Positions 31,687 through 41,531 of a stretch of 45,178 bases of DNA are shown in pieces. A program made the translations under genes and the position numbers. The number at the start of each line of letters is the position of its first letter. Within the stretch, counting starts at the first letter, position 1. Location: NCBI GenBank assembly GCA_003171255.1, contig PMYK01000023.1, positions 68,767-113,944 of the forward strand, read 5' to 3'. The DNA comes from Chloroflexota bacterium (lineage in GTDB: Bacteria; Chloroflexota; Limnocylindria; Limnocylindrales; CSP1-4). The notes under the pieces are model-generated. The model was not told the DNA's origin. It did not search any database and saw nothing but the letters and a program-made list of their open reading frames with translations.

Positions 31687-34401
31687 CTAGAGCGCGAGTG
31701 GATCCGGCGCGTCCGGATCGACGCCCAACTCGCGGATCGCGGTCTCGGCATCGGCAGCGGCGATCTGCCCGGACCGGGCCAGACCCACCATCGCGGTCGC
31801 GGCGATGTGCGGCGCATCGATCTCGAACAGCTTGCGGAGCGTCTCACGCGTGTCCGACCGTCCGAAGCCATCGGTGCCGAGGACGATGCGAGAGGCCGGT
31901 AGCCACGGCGCCACGAGATCCGGGTAGGTCCTGATCCAGTCCGTGGCGATGACGATCTGGCCGCCGTCGGCCGGCAGGACATTCGCCACGTGCGGCAGGC
32001 GCGGCTTCTGGCTGGGGTTGAGCCGGTTCCAGCGGTCGGTGGCCAGGCCATCGACGCGGAGCTGCTGGAAGGAAGTGGCGCTGTAGACCTCGGCCGCGAT
32101 GCCGCGTTCGGCCAGCAGGTCCCGGGCCGCCACGGCTTGCTGCAGGATCGAGCCGCTGCCGACCAGCCGAACCGGCGCACCCGAGGCGTGCCGGTCCTCG
32201 CCCTTGATCCGCGCGGCCTTGCCAAGCGCCGGCGCCTCGAGCAGCCGATAGATGCCGCGGGCAATCTGCTCGTCGGTGAGGTCGTCGGGCCGCTTGGGCA
32301 TCGAGTAGTTCTCGTTGTAGAGCGTGATGTAGTAGAAGACGTCCTCGCCCTTGACGTACATCCGATCGATGCCTTCGCGGACGATCGACGCCAGCTCGTA
32401 GGCGTAGGCCGGGTCGTAGGCACGGATGTTCGGGATGACCGAAGCGAGCACATGCGACTGGCCATCGTCATGCTGCAGGCCCTCGCCCATCAGCGTCGTC
32501 CGGCCGGCCGTTGCGCCCATGACAAAGCCCCGACCCCGCTCGTCGGCCAGGGCCCAGAACTGGTCGCCCGTCCGCTGGAAGCCGAACATTGAGTAGAAGA
32601 TGTAGAACGGGATGAGAGGCACGCCGTGAGTGGCGTAGGAGGTGGCCGCGGCCTGGAGTGAGGCCGTGGCGCCGGCCTCGGTGATGCCTTCCTCTAGCAC
32701 CTGGCCGTTCTTTGCCTCTCGATAGCTCAGCACCAGATCCGAGTCGACGGGCTCGTAACGCTGGCCTCCCGAGGCGTAAATGCCCACTTCCTTGAAGAGC
32801 GGGTCCAGGCCGAAGGTGCGGGCCTCGTCGGGCACGATCGGGACGATCCGCGCGCCGATCTGCGGGTCGCGGATGAGGTTTCGCAGTAGCCGGCCGAAGG
32901 CCATGGTCGTGCTGACGGCCATCTCGGACCCGGACGCGAACTCGGCGTCGACCTCGGAGCGGGGCGTCGGCAGCGGCGCGGGCCGCACAACTCGGTGCGG
33001 CACAGGCCCGCCGAGGGCGCGACGCCGCTCCAGCATGTACCGGATCTCGTCCGAGTCGGGGCCGGGGTGGTAGTAGGGAGCATCGTGAAGCTTGTCGTCC
33101 GGGATCGGCAGCTGCAGCCGATCGCGGAAGATGCGCAGTTCGGCCTCGGACAGCTTCTTCGCCTGGTGGGTGATGTTACGGGCCTCGACACCCGGCCCAA
33201 GCGCCCAGCCCTTGATCGTATGGGCCAGGACCACGGACGGGGCGCCGCGGTATTCGGTGGCGGCGCGGTACGCGGCATAGACCTTGCGGTAGTCGTGGCC
33301 GCCCCGGCGGAGTCGGGCCAGCTCGTCGTCGGAGAGGTGGTCGACCAGGCGACGCAGCCGCGGATCGGGCCCGAAGAAGTGCTCGCGGATGTACGCGCCG
33401 CCGGCCACGGAATACTTCTGGAACTCGCCGTCGACGGTCTCGTTCATCTTGTTGACGAGCACGCCCTCGACGTCGCGGGCAAGCAGGTCGTCCCACTCGC
33501 GGCCCCAGATGACCTTGATGACGTTCCAGCCGGCGCCGCGGAACAGCCCCTCGAGCTCCTGGATGATCTTGCCGTTGCCCCTGACCGGCCCATCGAGCCG
33601 CTGCAGGTTGCAGTTGACGACGAAGGTCAGGTTGTCGAGGCCTTCGCGGGCTGCCAGAGAGAGGGCGGTAATCGACTCGGGCTCATCCATCTCGCCGTCG
33701 CCGAGGAAGGCCCAGATGCGGCTCGCCGAGGTGTCGGCCAGGCCTCGATTGGCGAGGTAGCGATTGAGGCGGGCCTGGTAGATGGCGGCTATCGGCCCCA
33801 GGCCCATCGAAACCGTCGGGAACTCCCAGAAGTTCGGCATCGTGCGCGGGTGGGGGTAGCTCGGCAGCCCCACTCCAGACAGCGCCTCCTGGCGGAAGTG
33901 GTCCAGGTTCTCCTCGGTCAGCCTGCCCTCCAGGAAGGCTCGGGCGTATATGCCCGGTGCGGCGTGGCCCTGGAAGAAGATCTGGTCGCCCGAACTGCCG
34001 TCGTCTTTGCCTCGGAAGAAGTGGTTGAAGCCAACCTCATAGAGCGTCGCCGCGCTGGCATAGGTGGCCAAGTGCCCGCCGATACCCGGCGCCCGGTTGT
34101 TCGCCCGCAGCACCATGGCCACGGCATTCCAGCGGATCAGCCGCCGGAGGCGCCGTTCGAGCTCCTCGTCGCCGGGAAAGAACGGCTCCTGCTCGGGGCT
34201 GATGGTGTTGATGTATCGGGTCTGGGTCAGAGGCGGGAGGCCGACGTGGAGCTGGCGGGCCCGCTTGAGGATCTTGTAGAGCACGAAGCGGGCGCGCTCG
34301 TCGCCCTCCTGGCTGTGAACCTGGTCCAGTGCGTCGAGCCATTCCTGGGTCTCGGACGGATCGATGTCGGGTAGCTGGTGCTTGAACTCGTCGAAGTACA
34401 T
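31687..34401 (-). CDS. aceE: Pyruvate dehydrogenase E1 component, homodimeric type
   Basis: 904 residues, the usual length for the single-chain E1 that decarboxylates pyruvate with thiamine diphosphate and passes the acetyl group to E2. The ThDP-binding motif is AFLGDGEMDEPESITALSLA, with VVNCNLQRLDGPVRGNGKII. Other family landmarks are RPHP-like SYPHPRTMPNFWEFPTVSMG, ITHQAKKLSEAELR and GITEAGATASLQAAATSY. The ATG at 34401 has GGAGAAG upstream. E2 and E3 genes are not in the window. Confidence 0.96.
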   Translation of the reverse strand: MYFDEFKHQLPDIDPSETQEWLDALDQVHSQEGDERARFVLYKILKRARQLHVGLPPLTQTRYINTISPEQEPFFPGDEELERRLRRLIRWNAVAMVLRANNRAPGIGGHLATYASAATLYEVGFNHFFRGKDDGSSGDQIFFQGHAAPGIYARAFLEGRLTEENLDHFRQEALSGVGLPSYPHPRTMPNFWEFPTVSMGLGPIAAIYQARLNRYLANRGLADTSASRIWAFLGDGEMDEPESITALSLAAREGLDNLTFVVNCNLQRLDGPVRGNGKIIQELEGLFRGAGWNVIKVIWGREWDDLLARDVEGVLVNKMNETVDGEFQKYSVAGGAYIREHFFGPDPRLRRLVDHLSDDELARLRRGGHDYRKVYAAYRAATEYRGAPSVVLAHTIKGWALGPGVEARNITHQAKKLSEAELRIFRDRLQLPIPDDKLHDAPYYHPGPDSDEIRYMLERRRALGGPVPHRVVRPAPLPTPRSEVDAEFASGSEMAVSTTMAFGRLLRNLIRDPQIGARIVPIVPDEARTFGLDPLFKEVGIYASGGQRYEPVDSDLVLSYREAKNGQVLEEGITEAGATASLQAAATSYATHGVPLIPFYIFYSMFGFQRTGDQFWALADERGRGFVMGATAGRTTLMGEGLQHDDGQSHVLASVIPNIRAYDPAYAYELASIVREGIDRMYVKGEDVFYYITLYNENYSMPKRPDDLTDEQIARGIYRLLEAPALGKAARIKGEDRHASGAPVRLVGSGSILQQAVAARDLLAERGIAAEVYSATSFQQLRVDGLATDRWNRLNPSQKPRLPHVANVLPADGGQIVIATDWIRTYPDLVAPWLPASRIVLGTDGFGRSDTRETLRKLFEIDAPHIAATAMVGLARSGQIAAADAETAIRELGVDPDAPDPLAL

Positions 34402-34729
34402 GGCGCGGCGGCTTCTCCGGGCCCGGCGGCGGCCCCATGAGAGACTTGGATCGATCGCGGAGGGTGATGATTCGGCTTGGACCTGACTTGCAGGTTAGCC
34501 GATCGGTCGGCGAAAGTATCGCGGGCTCGTACGGCGGGCCATGTCGTGGGCTAGGTCGACGCCCGCGGAGCGCGATTCACCAGTGAGGCCATTTGCATTC
34601 GGCCGGGGCGAGCCCGATTGCCTCTCGCCAGGGGTGGCGAATTGGCGCAGAGTGGGCGGACACGGGCATCCGGCCGGCCGTCGCCGCAGCAAACGGCCGA
34701 AGCACAGTCTCAGGAGGGTGGCGGGGCCC
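34402..34729. other. Spacer between aceE and pncA
   Basis: The divergent upstream regions of aceE and pncA. The pncA frame is open back to 34541 but has no conserved sequence and no ribosome site there. I checked for common riboswitch cores by eye and found none. AGGAGGG before 34730 is the only clear signal. Confidence 0.5.
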
Positions 34730-35389
34730 ATGACCCCCAGCTGGAAGTCGCCTCGGGATGGGGCGTGGGCCGTCGCCGAGGCCGAGACTCGATACGGCCC
34801 CCAGGTTGCCCTGGTCGTCGTCGACCTGCAAAACGACTTCGCCGATCCTTCAGGAAGCCTCTCGGTCCGAGGCGGGGCAGATATCGTCCCCTTCGTCAAC
34901 GTTGAGATCGAGCGAGCCCTGGCGGCGGGGGCGGCAGTCGCTTACACGCAGGACTGGCACCCTGCCCACACTCCGCACTTCGCCCAGGACGGCGGCATCT
35001 GGCCGGTGCACTGCGTCCAGGAGACATGGGGCGCGCAGCTGCATCCCGATCTGTCCGTCCGTGGCCCGGTCGTGCGCAAGGGTATCCACGGCGAGGACGG
35101 CTACTCGGGCTTCTCGATGCGCAACCCCACGGGCGGAATGCCCGTCCCCACCGAGCTCGATTCGACCCTCGCCCAGGGTGGCGCCAGACGCCTGGTCGTA
35201 TGCGGACTCGCCACGGACTACTGCGTCAAGGCGACGGCGCTCGACGGCGTGCGACTCGGCTACGAAACGGCAGTCCTTCTCGAGGCGGTGCGGGCGGTCG
35301 ACCTGGGGACCGGAGACGGCGACAACGCCCTCGACGAACTGCTCGCGGCGGGCGTCACTCTTGTTGGAGCGCGGGCGGCCGCGAGCTGA
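34730..35389 (+). CDS. pncA: Nicotinamidase (isochorismatase family)
   Basis: Hydrolyses nicotinamide to nicotinate in NAD salvage; 219 residues. Catalytic Asp is in VALVVVDLQNDFAD, Lys in VVRKGIHGEDGYSGF, and the nucleophile Cys in GLATDYCVKATALDG. The metal site is TQDWHPAHTPHF. The ATG at 34730 is used; the open frame upstream to 34541 is rejected. Divergent from aceE. Confidence 0.93.
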   Translation: MTPSWKSPRDGAWAVAEAETRYGPQVALVVVDLQNDFADPSGSLSVRGGADIVPFVNVEIERALAAGAAVAYTQDWHPAHTPHFAQDGGIWPVHCVQETWGAQLHPDLSVRGPVVRKGIHGEDGYSGFSMRNPTGGMPVPTELDSTLAQGGARRLVVCGLATDYCVKATALDGVRLGYETAVLLEAVRAVDLGTGDGDNALDELLAAGVTLVGARAAAS

Positions 35390-35406
35390 TCGACAATCGG
35401 CAGGAG

Positions 35407-35436
35407 TTGAGTTGCGGGATGCTCGGAAGGTAACGT
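35407..35436 (+). promoter_or_regulatory. Promoter of the 5'-3' exonuclease gene
   Basis: TTGAGT (35407-35412), an 18-base spacer and TAACGT (35431-35436), six bases before the ATG at 35443. This is the most complete example of the leaderless promoter pattern. Confidence 0.45.
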
Positions 35437-35442
35437 AGGGCG

Positions 35443-36324
<882 letters not shown>

Positions 36325-36515
36325 GTCGATCGGTCGCCCGCGCCGGGAGAGAGCGCCGAGTTCGCGGAGGTCGGGCGCGACGTAGGTCGCCTCCCCCGTA
36401 AGTACCGTCGTCAAACCGTGAACTCCAGAGCTTGCGGCCACTCGACCCGGCAGTTAGGCTCCGATCACGGGGGCCACTCGAAGACGAGAACAGCCAGCGC
36501 TAGAGGCGTACCGGC

Positions 36516-37520
36516 ATGATGATCGGGACGTTCACCGCAGACGGCGAGGCAACCTTCCCGGGCAACGGCGAGGCCGGATTGCTGGCCTACGAGAAGCTGA
36601 TCGGTCGGAAGGTGGCTCAGGTGCTCTGGTTCCTGACCTTCGACGACCCGTTCCCGGCGGAGGCATGCCAGACCGTGATCGATCACGGATCGATCCCCCA
36701 GCTCACCTGGGAGCTCTTCTGGCAGCTGGCGTATCCCAGCAACAGCGACACGGCATCGACCGGCCTCGACGACGTGCTGGCCCACAAGCATGACGCTTAC
36801 ATCGACACCTTCGCGGCCGGCGCTGCGTCGTGCGGCAAGCCGATCCTGATCCGCTTCCTGCACGAGTTCAACGGCAACTGGCACCCCTGGGGAGGGTTCA
36901 AGAACGGCAGCGCGGCCGGTGGGCCCGAGAGGGTCAAGGCAGTCTGGAAATACGTCGTCGACCGGTTCCGTGCCGCCGGCGCCGCGAACGTCCTCTGGCT
37001 GTGGTGTCCCCATGGCCCGATGGCGGACGTTCCCACTGAAGCCTGGAACGACATGGAGAACTACTACCCTGGCGACGACTATGTCGACTGGTTCGGCATG
37101 GACGGCTACAACTGGTACCCGAAGGATCCCTGGGGCGGCACGCGACCGTTCCAGGACTTCGACGGAGTGTTCAAGGTTGTATATGAGCGGCTGGTGGCGC
37201 TGGCAGCCAAGCCAATCGCGATCTCCGAGATGGCGTCGGGCGAGTTCACGCATCGTCATATGACCAAGGCCGACTGGGTCATCGATACGTTCACGCGGAT
37301 GAAGAGCTACCCGGCTCTCAAGATGTTCAGCTGGTACAACATCAACAAGGAACTGGACTGGCGCGTCGACTCGAGTCCGGCCGTCCTGGCGGCCGTTCGC
37401 AAGATGATGTCGGACCCGTTCTTTGAGTCCGACTACACAGATCCGCGACCCTCGGCCGCGGGTTTGCCGCCGGCGGCACCGAGCCGGGAGCGACCCGGTC
37501 AGGCGGGGGACGCAGCATGA
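36516..37520 (+). CDS. GH26-like beta-mannanase, copy 1
   Basis: 334 residues, glycoside hydrolase family 26-like. The acid/base glutamate is Glu117 in RFLHEFNGNWHPW and the nucleophile candidate is Glu238 in IAISEMASGE. Other GH26-type segments are LTWELFW and DWFGMDGYNWYP. No signal peptide or lipobox is seen, so it may act inside the cell. The stop overlaps the start of a close paralogue (ATGA), and the two share long stretches of identical DNA, so this is a tandem duplication. ATG 36516 and 36519 are both possible. Confidence 0.8.
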   Translation: MMIGTFTADGEATFPGNGEAGLLAYEKLIGRKVAQVLWFLTFDDPFPAEACQTVIDHGSIPQLTWELFWQLAYPSNSDTASTGLDDVLAHKHDAYIDTFAAGAASCGKPILIRFLHEFNGNWHPWGGFKNGSAAGGPERVKAVWKYVVDRFRAAGAANVLWLWCPHGPMADVPTEAWNDMENYYPGDDYVDWFGMDGYNWYPKDPWGGTRPFQDFDGVFKVVYERLVALAAKPIAISEMASGEFTHRHMTKADWVIDTFTRMKSYPALKMFSWYNINKELDWRVDSSPAVLAAVRKMMSDPFFESDYTDPRPSAAGLPPAAPSRERPGQAGDAA

Positions 37521-38464
37521 CGATGATCGGGACCTTCACCCGCGACGGCGAAGCGAGCTTCCCCGAAAACGGCGAGGCCGGCCTCTGCGCCTTCGAACAG
37601 CTCATCGGCCGCAGGCTCGCCCAGGTGCTGTGGTTCATCACCTTCGACGACGAGTTTCCGACGGCGGCCTGCGAGGTCGCCATAGCGCACGGCTCCATCG
37701 CACAGGTCACATGGGAGTTGTTCTGGCCATCCGCCAATCCGAACAACGCCGACACCTCCTCCCCGGCTCTGGATGACCTCCTCGCCCACAAACACGACGC
37801 CTACATCGACTCGTTCGCCCGCGACGCCGCAGCCTTTGGCAAGCCAGTCCTGATCCGTTTCCTGCACGAATTCAACGGCAACTGGTACATCTGGGGAGGC
37901 TTCAAGAACGGCGCCGCAGCGGGCGGCCCAGAGAAGGTCAAGGCCGTCTGGAGGTACGTCGTCGACCGGTTCCGGGCGGTCGGCGCGACCAACGTGAAGT
38001 GGCTGTGGTGCCCGCACGGCCCGACTGTCGATGTGCCGACCGATGCCTGGAACGATGTCGAGAACTACTACCCTGGCGACGACTATGTGGACTGGTTCGG
38101 GATGGACGGCTACAACTGGTACCCGAAGGACCCCTGGGGCGGTGTGCGGCCGTACCAGGACTTCGACACCGCCTTCCGGCCCCTGTACGACAGACTCGTG
38201 GCTATGGCGTCCAAGCCGATCTCCATATCCGAGATGGGCTCGGGCGAGTTCACATATGGCCAGATCAACAAGGCGGACTGGATCGCCGAAACGTTCACGC
38301 GGATGAAGAGCCATCCCGCCATCAGGCTCTTCAGCTGGTTCAACGTCAACAAAGAGCTGGACTGGCGCGTCAACTCCAGCCCAGCTGCCCTGGCGGCATT
38401 TCGCTCGATGATGTCGGACCCGTTCTTCGAGTCCGACTACACGGATCCCGGCGTCGCCCGGTAG
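37517..38464 (+). CDS. GH26-like beta-mannanase, copy 2
   Basis: 315 residues, a paralogue of the gene before it over nearly its whole length; it lacks the Pro-rich C-terminal tail of copy 1. It keeps RFLHEFNGNWYIW (acid/base Glu) and ISISEMGSGEF (nucleophile candidate). Differences cluster on the surface-like N-terminal region. It also has no signal peptide. Substrate preference could differ between the copies. Confidence 0.8.
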   Translation: MTMIGTFTRDGEASFPENGEAGLCAFEQLIGRRLAQVLWFITFDDEFPTAACEVAIAHGSIAQVTWELFWPSANPNNADTSSPALDDLLAHKHDAYIDSFARDAAAFGKPVLIRFLHEFNGNWYIWGGFKNGAAAGGPEKVKAVWRYVVDRFRAVGATNVKWLWCPHGPTVDVPTDAWNDVENYYPGDDYVDWFGMDGYNWYPKDPWGGVRPYQDFDTAFRPLYDRLVAMASKPISISEMGSGEFTYGQINKADWIAETFTRMKSHPAIRLFSWFNVNKELDWRVNSSPAALAAFRSMMSDPFFESDYTDPGVAR

Positions 38465-38502
38465 AGGGCAAGGGTCGGGCGGGCGTGGATCCCGCGTGCC
38501 AC

Positions 38503-39357
38503 CTACTTGAGCAGCGCCAACATCGTGGCGTGGTGACGAGGCGAGGCGGCCAGACACGACCACTTCTTGGCGGGATACGCCAGGTCGAACCACGGCGCCC
38601 CTTCCAGGCTGGTCACCGTCGCCCCGGCTCGCTCGGCGATGAGCCCGGCCGCGGCCACGTCCCAGGCCGAGAGCCCCGCTCCCTGGGCGTATATGTCGAA
38701 CCGGCCGCAGGCGACATACGCCAGCGTCAGCGCGGCCGACCCCATGGAGCGATGGGCCCGGATGGCCTTGAGTGCCTGGCGGCGTTTACCAACCGTGCCG
38801 CGACCGCCGACCGCGAGAGTGGCGACCACGTCCTCGAGCAGCTCCTTGTCCGCGACATGGACCGGCTCGCCATTGCGTAGAGACGGTCCGTCGATCGCCC
38901 CCGCAAACGTCTCGTCCCGGGTCGGGTCGTAGACGACGCCAATCACCGGTCGACCTTCGGCCGCGAGAGCGATGGAGATGCAGAAGAACGGGATGCCGTT
39001 GGCGTAGTTGATCGTGCCGTCGAGCGGATCGACGATCCATACCCGGCCCGACTTCGCGGGACCAGTCGCGGCCACCTCGCCGATCTCCTCGGCGTAGAAC
39101 GCATCGTTCGGATGCCTCTCCTGGACGGCCCGCATGACCAGACCCTCGCAGAGGTGGTCGACCTCCGTCACCACGTCCCGTGGGCCTTTTGCCCGTATCT
39201 GCTCCAGCCGCTCGTAGCGCTCCATCTGGATCCGACCGGCCTGGTGCGCCAGGTCGATCGCCAGATCGAGCTCGAGGCCATAGGCGTCCGACCGACCGAG
39301 CCGGCGGCGCTGCGCAACCGATTCGGCGCTCGATTCCAGGGTCGAACCGGAAGCCAT
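38503..39357 (-). CDS. Inositol monophosphatase family protein
   Basis: 284 residues. Metal-binding motifs are FYAEEIGE, WIVDPLDGTINYANG and LSAWDVAAAGLIAERAG, the three sugar-phosphatase signatures. Possible substrates are inositol-1-phosphate, fructose-1,6-bisphosphate or PAP; not decided here. It starts in a 4-base overlap with the nucleoside phosphorylase gene and ends 38 bases from the convergent GH26 gene. Confidence 0.9.
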   Translation of the reverse strand: MASGSTLESSAESVAQRRRLGRSDAYGLELDLAIDLAHQAGRIQMERYERLEQIRAKGPRDVVTEVDHLCEGLVMRAVQERHPNDAFYAEEIGEVAATGPAKSGRVWIVDPLDGTINYANGIPFFCISIALAAEGRPVIGVVYDPTRDETFAGAIDGPSLRNGEPVHVADKELLEDVVATLAVGGRGTVGKRRQALKAIRAHRSMGSAALTLAYVACGRFDIYAQGAGLSAWDVAAAGLIAERAGATVTSLEGAPWFDLAYPAKKWSCLAASPRHHATMLALLK

Positions 39358-40103
39358 CAGTCGGCGATCCCGGCGTCGAGGGCGATCTCGATGGTTCGCT
39401 CGATCGATCGGTCGAGCTCTTCGAGCGACAGGTAGGACTCCTCAGACGTTGCTTCTTCGGACAGGATGTCGCTGACAGTCAGGATCGTGGCCGCGGCAAC
39501 GTTCGCGCCGGCCGCGTGCGCTCGCGAGGCGAGGTAGTACAGGACCGACGTCTCCATCTCGAACGCCAGCACACCGCGGCTCCGCCACTTGGAGAAGTAG
39601 TCCGAGTCCGGGTTGTAGAAGACGTCGACCGTGGCCACCTGGCCGACGTGCGGCTTCTGGCCGTGCTTCTCGGCCGACTCCACGAGCGCCCGCACCAACC
39701 CGAAGTCGGCCGTGGGTGCATAGGGATCGCCGTGGAGGTAGGTTCGAGTCGAGCCATCCACCGGGGACGCGGCGGCAGCGATCACGATATCGCCGGTCTT
39801 GATGCCACGGCCGATGCCGCCGCAGGTGCCGACTCGGATCAGGCGCTCGGCGCCCAATCGCAGCAGCTCCTCGACCACGATCGACATGCTGGGGGCGCCC
39901 ATGCCGCTCGTCTGGACGCTGACCGGCACACCCTTATAGGTCCCGGTGTAGCCAAGCAGACCCCGGTGGGCGTTGACCTGACGGACCGCGCCGGGGCCGC
40001 CATCGAACTTCTCGGCAATCGCTGTGGCCCGATTCGGGTCGCCGGGCAGGAGGACCACGGGGGCGTAATCCGTTGGCTCGGCGCGAAGGTGGATCTGAGG
40101 CAT
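39357..40103 (-). CDS. Purine nucleoside phosphorylase (DeoD type)
   Basis: 248 residues, NP-I fold. The motifs VVLLPGDPNRATAIAEKF, QTSGMGAPSMSIVVEEL, RVGTCGGI and GVLAFEMETSVLYYLA match trimeric/hexameric DeoD/uridine phosphorylases; the FEMETS segment binds the ribose. It cleaves purine nucleosides with phosphate; uridine phosphorylase is an alternative. A ribosome site GGAG lies before the ATG at 40103. Overlaps the IMPase gene by ATGA. Confidence 0.9.
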   Translation of the reverse strand: MPQIHLRAEPTDYAPVVLLPGDPNRATAIAEKFDGGPGAVRQVNAHRGLLGYTGTYKGVPVSVQTSGMGAPSMSIVVEELLRLGAERLIRVGTCGGIGRGIKTGDIVIAAAASPVDGSTRTYLHGDPYAPTADFGLVRALVESAEKHGQKPHVGQVATVDVFYNPDSDYFSKWRSRGVLAFEMETSVLYYLASRAHAAGANVAAATILTVSDILSEEATSEESYLSLEELDRSIERTIEIALDAGIAD

Positions 40104-40209
40104 CGGCGGACTCCAGGTCGGCGGTTCGGACGACCAGGCGGCGGTCGCTCGCAGGACCCGATTCTAGACGGACGCGCCAGATGGCAGGAGTTCAGATGGC
40201 CGTGCCCTG

Positions 40210-41100
40210 TCAGTCCGCCCGCAGGGCGATGCCCGCGGCGTGACAGTCTTCGGCAAAGGCTGCCTGGGCGTCGGCCGTGGGATCCCACCGAGTCGGGAAA
40301 CAGACGGCTCGATCCAGTCCTGTGGCGGCATAGGCGCCCATCAGGTCGACGCGAGCCTGGCCGGGCTGGCGCATCAGTTCGTCCGCGGCGTAGAGCGAGA
40401 AGCGAAGCGTCGCCGGATCGCGCCCTTCCTTTTCGCAGCGCGCCCGAACGTCGGCCATCCGTTGCGTGACTTCGGCCGGGCTCAGGAAGGTCCAGTTGAG
40501 CTCGTCGGCGAACTTGACCGCATACCCGGCCGTCCGCTGGGGGCCATTGCCACCGACGATGATCGGGATGTGGCTCTGGATGCCCTTGGGCACGTTGATC
40601 GCGCCTGTGACCTTGGCGTGTTTGCCTTGGAATGTGGCATGCCCCGGAGCGAACATCCGAGTGATGATCTCGAGGTGCTCGCCGAGGACGTCCAGGCGCT
40701 CGCCGATGGGCGGGAAGCCGTAGCCGTATGAGAGCCACTCGTCTTCCTTCCACCCGGCGCCGATCCCGAGCTCGAAGCGGCCGCCGCTGATCACGTCGAT
40801 CGTCGACGCGAGCTTGGCCGTGAGACCGGGGTTGCGGAACGACGTGCACACCACCATGTGGCCGAGCCGGACACGCTTGGTCGCCATCGCCAGCGCCGAG
40901 AGTGTCGAGAACGACTCGAACGTGATCTCGTCGGTCGGCTCCGGGGTGGTCGTGTAGTGGTCGAAAACCCACAACGACTCGAACCCGAGCCCTTCGGCCT
41001 GGGTCGCCAGTTCGATCGTTCGCGTCCAGGCGGCTGCCGCGTCCCAGCCGTCGTACTCGCCCTTCCAGCCCTGCAGTGCCATCAGGCCAACTTGCACCAT
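40210..41100 (-). CDS. LLM-class F420-dependent oxidoreductase
   Basis: 296 residues of the luciferase-like TIM-barrel family. LWVFDHYTTTPEPTD, VRLGHMVVCTSFRNPGLTAK, DVISGGRFELGIGAGWKEDE and IPIIVGGNGPQRTAGYAVKF are typical of F420-dependent members. The substrate is unknown. AGGAGG is four bases before the ATG at 41100. Its presence beside FGD-like and cofD genes supports F420 use. Confidence 0.85.
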   Translation of the reverse strand: MVQVGLMALQGWKGEYDGWDAAAAWTRTIELATQAEGLGFESLWVFDHYTTTPEPTDEITFESFSTLSALAMATKRVRLGHMVVCTSFRNPGLTAKLASTIDVISGGRFELGIGAGWKEDEWLSYGYGFPPIGERLDVLGEHLEIITRMFAPGHATFQGKHAKVTGAINVPKGIQSHIPIIVGGNGPQRTAGYAVKFADELNWTFLSPAEVTQRMADVRARCEKEGRDPATLRFSLYAADELMRQPGQARVDLMGAYAATGLDRAVCFPTRWDPTADAQAAFAEDCHAAGIALRAD

Positions 41101-41307
41101 GTCCTCCTTGTTCGGCTCCGCTGCGCCGATGGTACCGGCCTCTTCTCGCCATCTTTGGCGATGTGAGCCGCGAATCGGAGGCGTCGCGATGGGACTTCTA
41201 GATTACCCGCGTATTGACAAATCGTTGTCGCGTCGACCCCAGTCAACGGAATCAACGCTAGCCCTGGTGCGGTTCTGACGGGTCACGGAGGGGTTTGTGC
41301 AGTTGGG

Positions 41308-41346
41308 TGTGGACAAACTGTGGAAAACCTGGGATACATATGCACA
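41308..41346. other. Cluster of three DnaA-box-like sites
   Basis: TGTGGACAA (41308-41316) and TGTGGAAAA (41319-41327) in one orientation, 11 bases apart, and ATATGCACA (41338-41346) in the other, one base from TTATNCACA. TTGTCCACA and TTTTCCACA are used as DnaA boxes in other high-GC groups. The spacer 41101-41531 is AT-richer than the rest and has no gene. It could be a second initiator-binding site or a regulatory region. Confidence 0.35.
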
Positions 41347-41531
41347 GACAACCCTTGCAAGTCTACTAATCCATCGTACGGTACTGACTACCCAGAGCGA
41401 TCCCGTACCCTTAGATGCTAGGACAGGCGCAAGGCAGCGCCAAATCAGAGACAAGCTGGCCCCTTATTTGGTCGGTCCCGTCTCCCGGCCAAGGTGCCCG
41501 CCTCGGGGGCCGCAGGTGAGCGAGGAACCAA

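Noticed and set aside
32995-34374. Long plus-strand open frame (459 codons)
   Set aside because: It mirrors aceE on the minus strand and carries no recognisable domain; long shadow frames are expected in GC-rich DNA.
34541-34729. Riboswitch or extended N-terminus before pncA
   Set aside because: No known riboswitch core was recognised by eye, and the extended peptide lacks family similarity and a ribosome site.
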